NCBI GenBank assembly: GCA_007844125.1
Contig: CM017556.1
Coordinates: forward strand, 17,476,017 to 17,540,016
Direction of reading: 5' to 3'
Source of the DNA: Sinonovacula constricta
Taxonomy: Eukaryota > Mollusca > Bivalvia > Cardiida > Solecurtidae
DNA: 64,000 nt
This document shows, in pieces, positions 60,392 through 64,000 of the stretch. The position numbers and the translations under genes are program-made. The stretch's first letter is position 1. Each line of letters starts with the position of its first letter. The notes under the pieces were generated by a model that saw nothing but the letters and a program-made list of their open reading frames with translations, did not search any database and had not been told where the DNA came from.

Positions 60392-60580
60392 AAAATGTAA
60401 ACAAGCAGTCTAGTACAATTACAAAGAATCTTGTCGGTAGAACTAAAAGGCCCCTTACAGACAGAAGATACAATGTGCAAATATGCCAAACGTCAAACAA
60501 CACACAGCTTCCTTACACAGTTGTTGGCAATAACCTGACGGCCGGGCAACAACCAGCTCTCACAAGGCTTCAGTCTGTGG
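60392..60580 (+). CDS. Unassigned open frame without ATG, possible exon or transposon debris
   Basis: A frame open for about 60 codons between two TAA stops, ending GQQPALTRLQSVDL. An acceptor-like CCCCTTACAG lies within. It looks more protein-like than its neighbours (balanced composition, higher GC), but I recognise no family and see no start codon. Confidence 0.2.
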
Positions 60581-62240
60581 ATTTATAAAACCACAAGCAT
60601 CCATAATAACAACCTAAAGGTTGATTAACATTTACTTTACATAAACTTTGTATAAAAATAACTTTACAGCAGTTCAATAATGGAAAATTATGATAAAATA
60701 TGTGTTGCAGACTTGTATTCAGAACATCTCAACAAATCAAAAGTTTTAATCCTAAAAATTATCCTGATGACAAAGCCACTTTAAGTACGTAGTGTAAGTC
60801 ACTTGTGCTATAAAATTTAATAATTAACAATATTATTAATGGGCTGAATTTAAGAATAATCAGTGGTCTCTGTGCTACGCATAGTAATAAAAATGTAGGC
60901 TATCTTATCAATTTATGGAATTAATTGTCTGCCAAAGACACAAGAACCACGCTCACCATTCACACCCGTCTATCTCTACGGTGATGGGTAGAAGCTGTAA
61001 ATAAAACATGTAGGGTTTGCTTAAAAGAAAGATAAAGGAGAATTGTCCACAAGCCCAAGAGACATTAGATAAGGGTGGAATTTATGCCAATTTGAGCCGC
61101 TACAAAAAAGTCGCGAAAAGAAAAATTACAGCATCTTATAATACAGTGATAAATATTCCAGTTTATAAACCTCACAATTGCATATTTTACACAATGGGAT
61201 ATGTTCATTGCATTACACTGAAGCTTACCTGACTAGCCACTGTCTATAAATTTGATTAAATGGTTTCAAAATGCAGTAAATTGCACGTAGAATATCTGTC
61301 GAGATGGAATGTATACAGAAAACTGATTTTTTGCTGGAATTTGGTCACAGCCCAACACAAACGAAAAGGATCCAAAAGTAGTGAAAAGAAGCAAAAGGAC
61401 AATATCAAGTTAAAACATTAAATAACAAGTTGAAATAAAAAATATATACCTGGTTATAATAACACACCTCGTCCATCCATTTTTTTGTTTCCTTGATAGC
61501 CGCCCAAATGTCAAGAAAATTGCAAAAGACTGGTCAAATATTCTCAACCACAACATTAATTGTATAGGCATAGGGTGGATTTAACCTTGAGCTTAAAAGA
61601 ATGAGGCGCCGTTTGTCGATAATTATGATTGGATAATAACATTATCCAGTGAATCAGGTTCATTTTAAAGAAGAATAAACAAAACAAGAACATTTGCAAG
61701 TCAGATGTTTGCACGGAGAACAAGCAAATTCCAATATAATGCTAATCAAAACAATAATCTGCTTAGTTTACACGATTTGTTTCAAAATATCTATTTTCAG
61801 ACAAGGCGTGGGCTACCTAATAACGTGGTTTACTGTAAGAGTCTGGTTATGTTTTCGCATCCTCATAAGAATCTTCATCCAAGACATTTCAAGCAATAAT
61901 AACTCTAAACTGTATTATTAAAACATTATAAAAGATCATGTGTATCTTTCGAATATATCCTTTTCCAAGTATATTTATGTAATATATATGCTGTGTACAT
62001 ATTATTTTTTTTATTAATCAAGTAAAATAGTTTCATACTTCTTTATCCAATAAGAAAATGACGTAACCGTAACAATCTTCGTACTCTTCAGTGGAAAGGC
62101 TTTAAACAGATAAATTTCAAGCACTGTAACATGACGGTAAAATATACACGTGACTTTGCTTCAAGTAAAGTATTTCATTACAGTAAAATATAAAGCATCA
62201 CGGTTACTAAATTTTATTAGTATTGGGATACGTAAAAGCT
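60581..62240. other. AT-rich non-coding DNA
   Basis: A basic 71-codon frame (61017-61232) has no recognised similarity. Nothing else was seen. Confidence 0.45.
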
Positions 62241-62243
62241 TTT

Positions 62244-62440
62244 TATGGTCCGAGCGGTTGGAGTCTCTGACATTTAACTCTTCAGCCCCTTATCGCATTG
62301 GCTGGAGTCCCGGTCCTGGCAAGCGCTTTAATGTGGTGAGGTTTTCTAGCTATCATGTCATGCGCCAGTGGTTCCTCTCAGACAGATATCTGGGGTCTTC
62401 CTCTACCAATAATTAGCTGGACGACGCAAATACGGCCATA
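62244..62440 (+). mobile_element. tRNA-derived SINE
   Basis: The head ATGGTCCGAGCGGTTGGAG resembles the box A region of a class II (Leu/Ser-like) tRNA, and GGCTGGAGTCCCGG is a diverged box B. The body (TTTAATGTGGTGAGGTTTTC, GCGCCAGTGGTTCC, TCTGGGGTCTTCCTCTACCA, TTAGCTGGACGACG) links this element to the SINEs at 54495-54650 (upstream part of the body) and at 9327-9492 and 10391-10568 (downstream part). Confidence 0.8.
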
Positions 62441-62694
62441 AATGTGACGATGCCATATAACAAAAAACAGGTGTAGTGTATTGACTTTTTTTACTTTATT
62501 TCGTGGAGAATATAACAAGATTATATCAGGATACAACCAGCGCAGAACCACAAACTCAAGCGCACGAACAAAATATCGTTTTTCGAAAATTCAATATCTT
62601 CCTAACATTCAAAACGATAAACACTTTACTATAAGCCTAGTTACAACTGTATCTATGATTGCTCCATAATCGTCTAAAGAGTGTGACAGATTCA
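62441..62694. other. Non-coding DNA
   Basis: Nothing identified apart from the left edge of the following family A copy. Confidence 0.5.
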
Positions 62695-62965
62695 CTACGC
62701 GAGAGCTGACAATACCTTGAACAGGCTGAGGATAATGGTTTAGCACATAGACCCTTAAGATAACAGCTTCATTTACCTATGCCCTTGGGGTTCAATAAGT
62801 AATTGCACGACGGCCAGACAAACATAACTGGTAATAATGTGACGCAAGAATATAATAGAGATTTATACGATCTAATCTGTGATAATAATGCAGATGCTAA
62901 AAGGTTCTCGTGAGCTTGGTCGACTGAAAGTGTCGTCTGTTTTCAGACTAAACCGACCCCAAGAG
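62695..62965 (+). repeat. Dispersed repeat family A, diverged copy
   Basis: CGAGAGCTGAC, GAACAGGCTGAGGATAAT, GCACGACGGCCAGACAAACATA and AATGTGACGC in the family order. The core GCATTGCTGAAAATAACTGC is degenerate here. Confidence 0.6.
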
Positions 62966-63495
62966 ATCGATCATTTCTTTATAACAAACTAGTAAACAAA
63001 ATACCTAGAGGATCTGACATGAGTTGTTTTTTAATAAAAACATTTATTAAACGAGTTCACGCAAAATGATATCAAACGAGCCTCTGGCGAGTTTAATATC
63101 ATTTTTCCTGGACAAATTTAATAAATGTTTGTATGAAATAACAACGAGTGTCAGATTCTTTTTATCACATGATTTTCGTCCTCTTTTACTAGAAACAAAT
63201 ATCAGTGTAGATCTACATGCCGGTTCAAAGATCAGAACGATATTGTGACGTCATTTAACCAAACACCGCTTGAGTTCATTGTTGCGCTGTACAAAACAGT
63301 TCCATTTTTACTGTCTTTAATTGAGAGTAAAAACAACCTTTTGACAAACTTTTAATGCGTATTTAAAATTTATATACAATAAAAGTAACATATCATTGCC
63401 ATTTGTTTTATCGACTATTTCAGCTAAATATCTTATAACAATAAACAGTAAACACGTGCAAGTGCGTGACCCAGAAAGTTTACAGAGCGGTTAGT
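62966..63495. other. AT-rich non-coding DNA
   Basis: Nothing identified. Confidence 0.5.
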
Positions 63496-63499
63496 GTGA

Positions 63500-63557
63500 A
63501 TAGGTAAATAAGAAAAGGTCCTATCAAAATTTTCACAGATATTTAAATTTAATCTAC
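63500..63557 (+). repeat. Dispersed repeat family B, 5'-end fragment
   Basis: AATAGGTAAATAAG and AAAAGGTCCTATCAAAATTT are almost identical to 41029-41089. The match ends abruptly after about 60 bases. Confidence 0.7.
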
Positions 63558-64000
63558 TTACAGCGGGTATGTAGCTAATAAGGTATCCAATTAATGTAAA
63601 TATAATTAAGCGGGGTACAACTAAAGGTTAAGATAAACCAATCACAACACAATCGGAAGTTTAGATAAGTCAACTATGAACGAACAACATTTTTAATTAA
63701 AGAGACGATTTGCTTTCTGTGTATTTGACATGTAGATGAAAACTGTTGCAAGTTCTTTGTTGTAAGTAGTTTTATTAATATCTATTGAGGAAATTGCATT
63801 GCTACATAGATTGTTCATAATGAATTCTGCCTCTAGAAATAATTGTTTTACTTATAATGATATATTATATAGAATAAATAATAAAATAATAGATACATTT
63901 CTGTAAATTTTAATAATAAAAAAGGAAAACCACTTGGGCTAAGAATTTTGCTTGCAGACATCCATTACATCTGTAATACTTTAAAGATTACAGGATATAA
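63558..64000. other. AT-rich non-coding DNA
   Basis: Nothing identified to the end of the window. Confidence 0.5.

Noticed and set aside
62150..62416. An 88-codon plus-strand frame near the right end.
   Set aside because: Most of it is read through the SINE at 62244-62440, so it is not a gene.

Overview
This is a stretch of animal nuclear DNA: AT-rich, dominated by non-coding sequence, with spliced-exon signals, SINEs, LINE remnants and many long microsatellites. The mix of tRNA-derived SINEs, RTE-like LINE debris, dispersed low-copy repeats and an agatoxin-like neuropeptide gene suggests an invertebrate. A marine mollusc, probably a bivalve, is my best guess, but nothing here proves the taxon. 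No bacterial operon, rRNA gene, intact tRNA gene or CRISPR array was seen.

Layout. 1-2480: an (AT)n tract, then featureless AT-rich DNA. 2484-15560: two diverged, head-to-tail copies of a unit of about 6.5 kb. Each opens with a 45-bp-period minisatellite (2484-3530 and 9100-9745) and ends with a member of dispersed repeat family A. They differ by later SINE insertions and by different microsatellites. 15560-26500: mostly featureless DNA with one SINE-like fragment, a long (GT)n, a G-run and a few unassigned open frames. 26537-28032: the only host gene I recognise, two 3'-terminal exons (26706-26763 and 27615-27780) of a precursor for an eight-cysteine, amidated agatoxin-like peptide, with a SINE just upstream in the intron. 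30990-34835: a dense cluster of dispersed repeat family B. 38249-38730: a 110-bp tandem repeat. 38831-40076: a TIR-bounded element built of CpG-phased short repeats and carrying a frameshifted MADF/Myb-SANT-like protein remnant on the minus strand. 40400-52000: scattered family A and B copies, a LINE-type ORF remnant (41985-42545) and a second diverged duplication pair (35738-36225 with 43137-43545). 52180-64000: (AT)n tracts, two SINEs, an internally deleted and rearranged RTE-type LINE (55788-56730), and further family A and B pieces.

The most interesting items are the agatoxin-like peptide gene and the TIR element at 38831-40076. Signal-peptide exon(s) of the peptide gene were not found and may lie far upstream. 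Repeat identities were established by eye between parts of this window, so boundaries are approximate (tens of bases).
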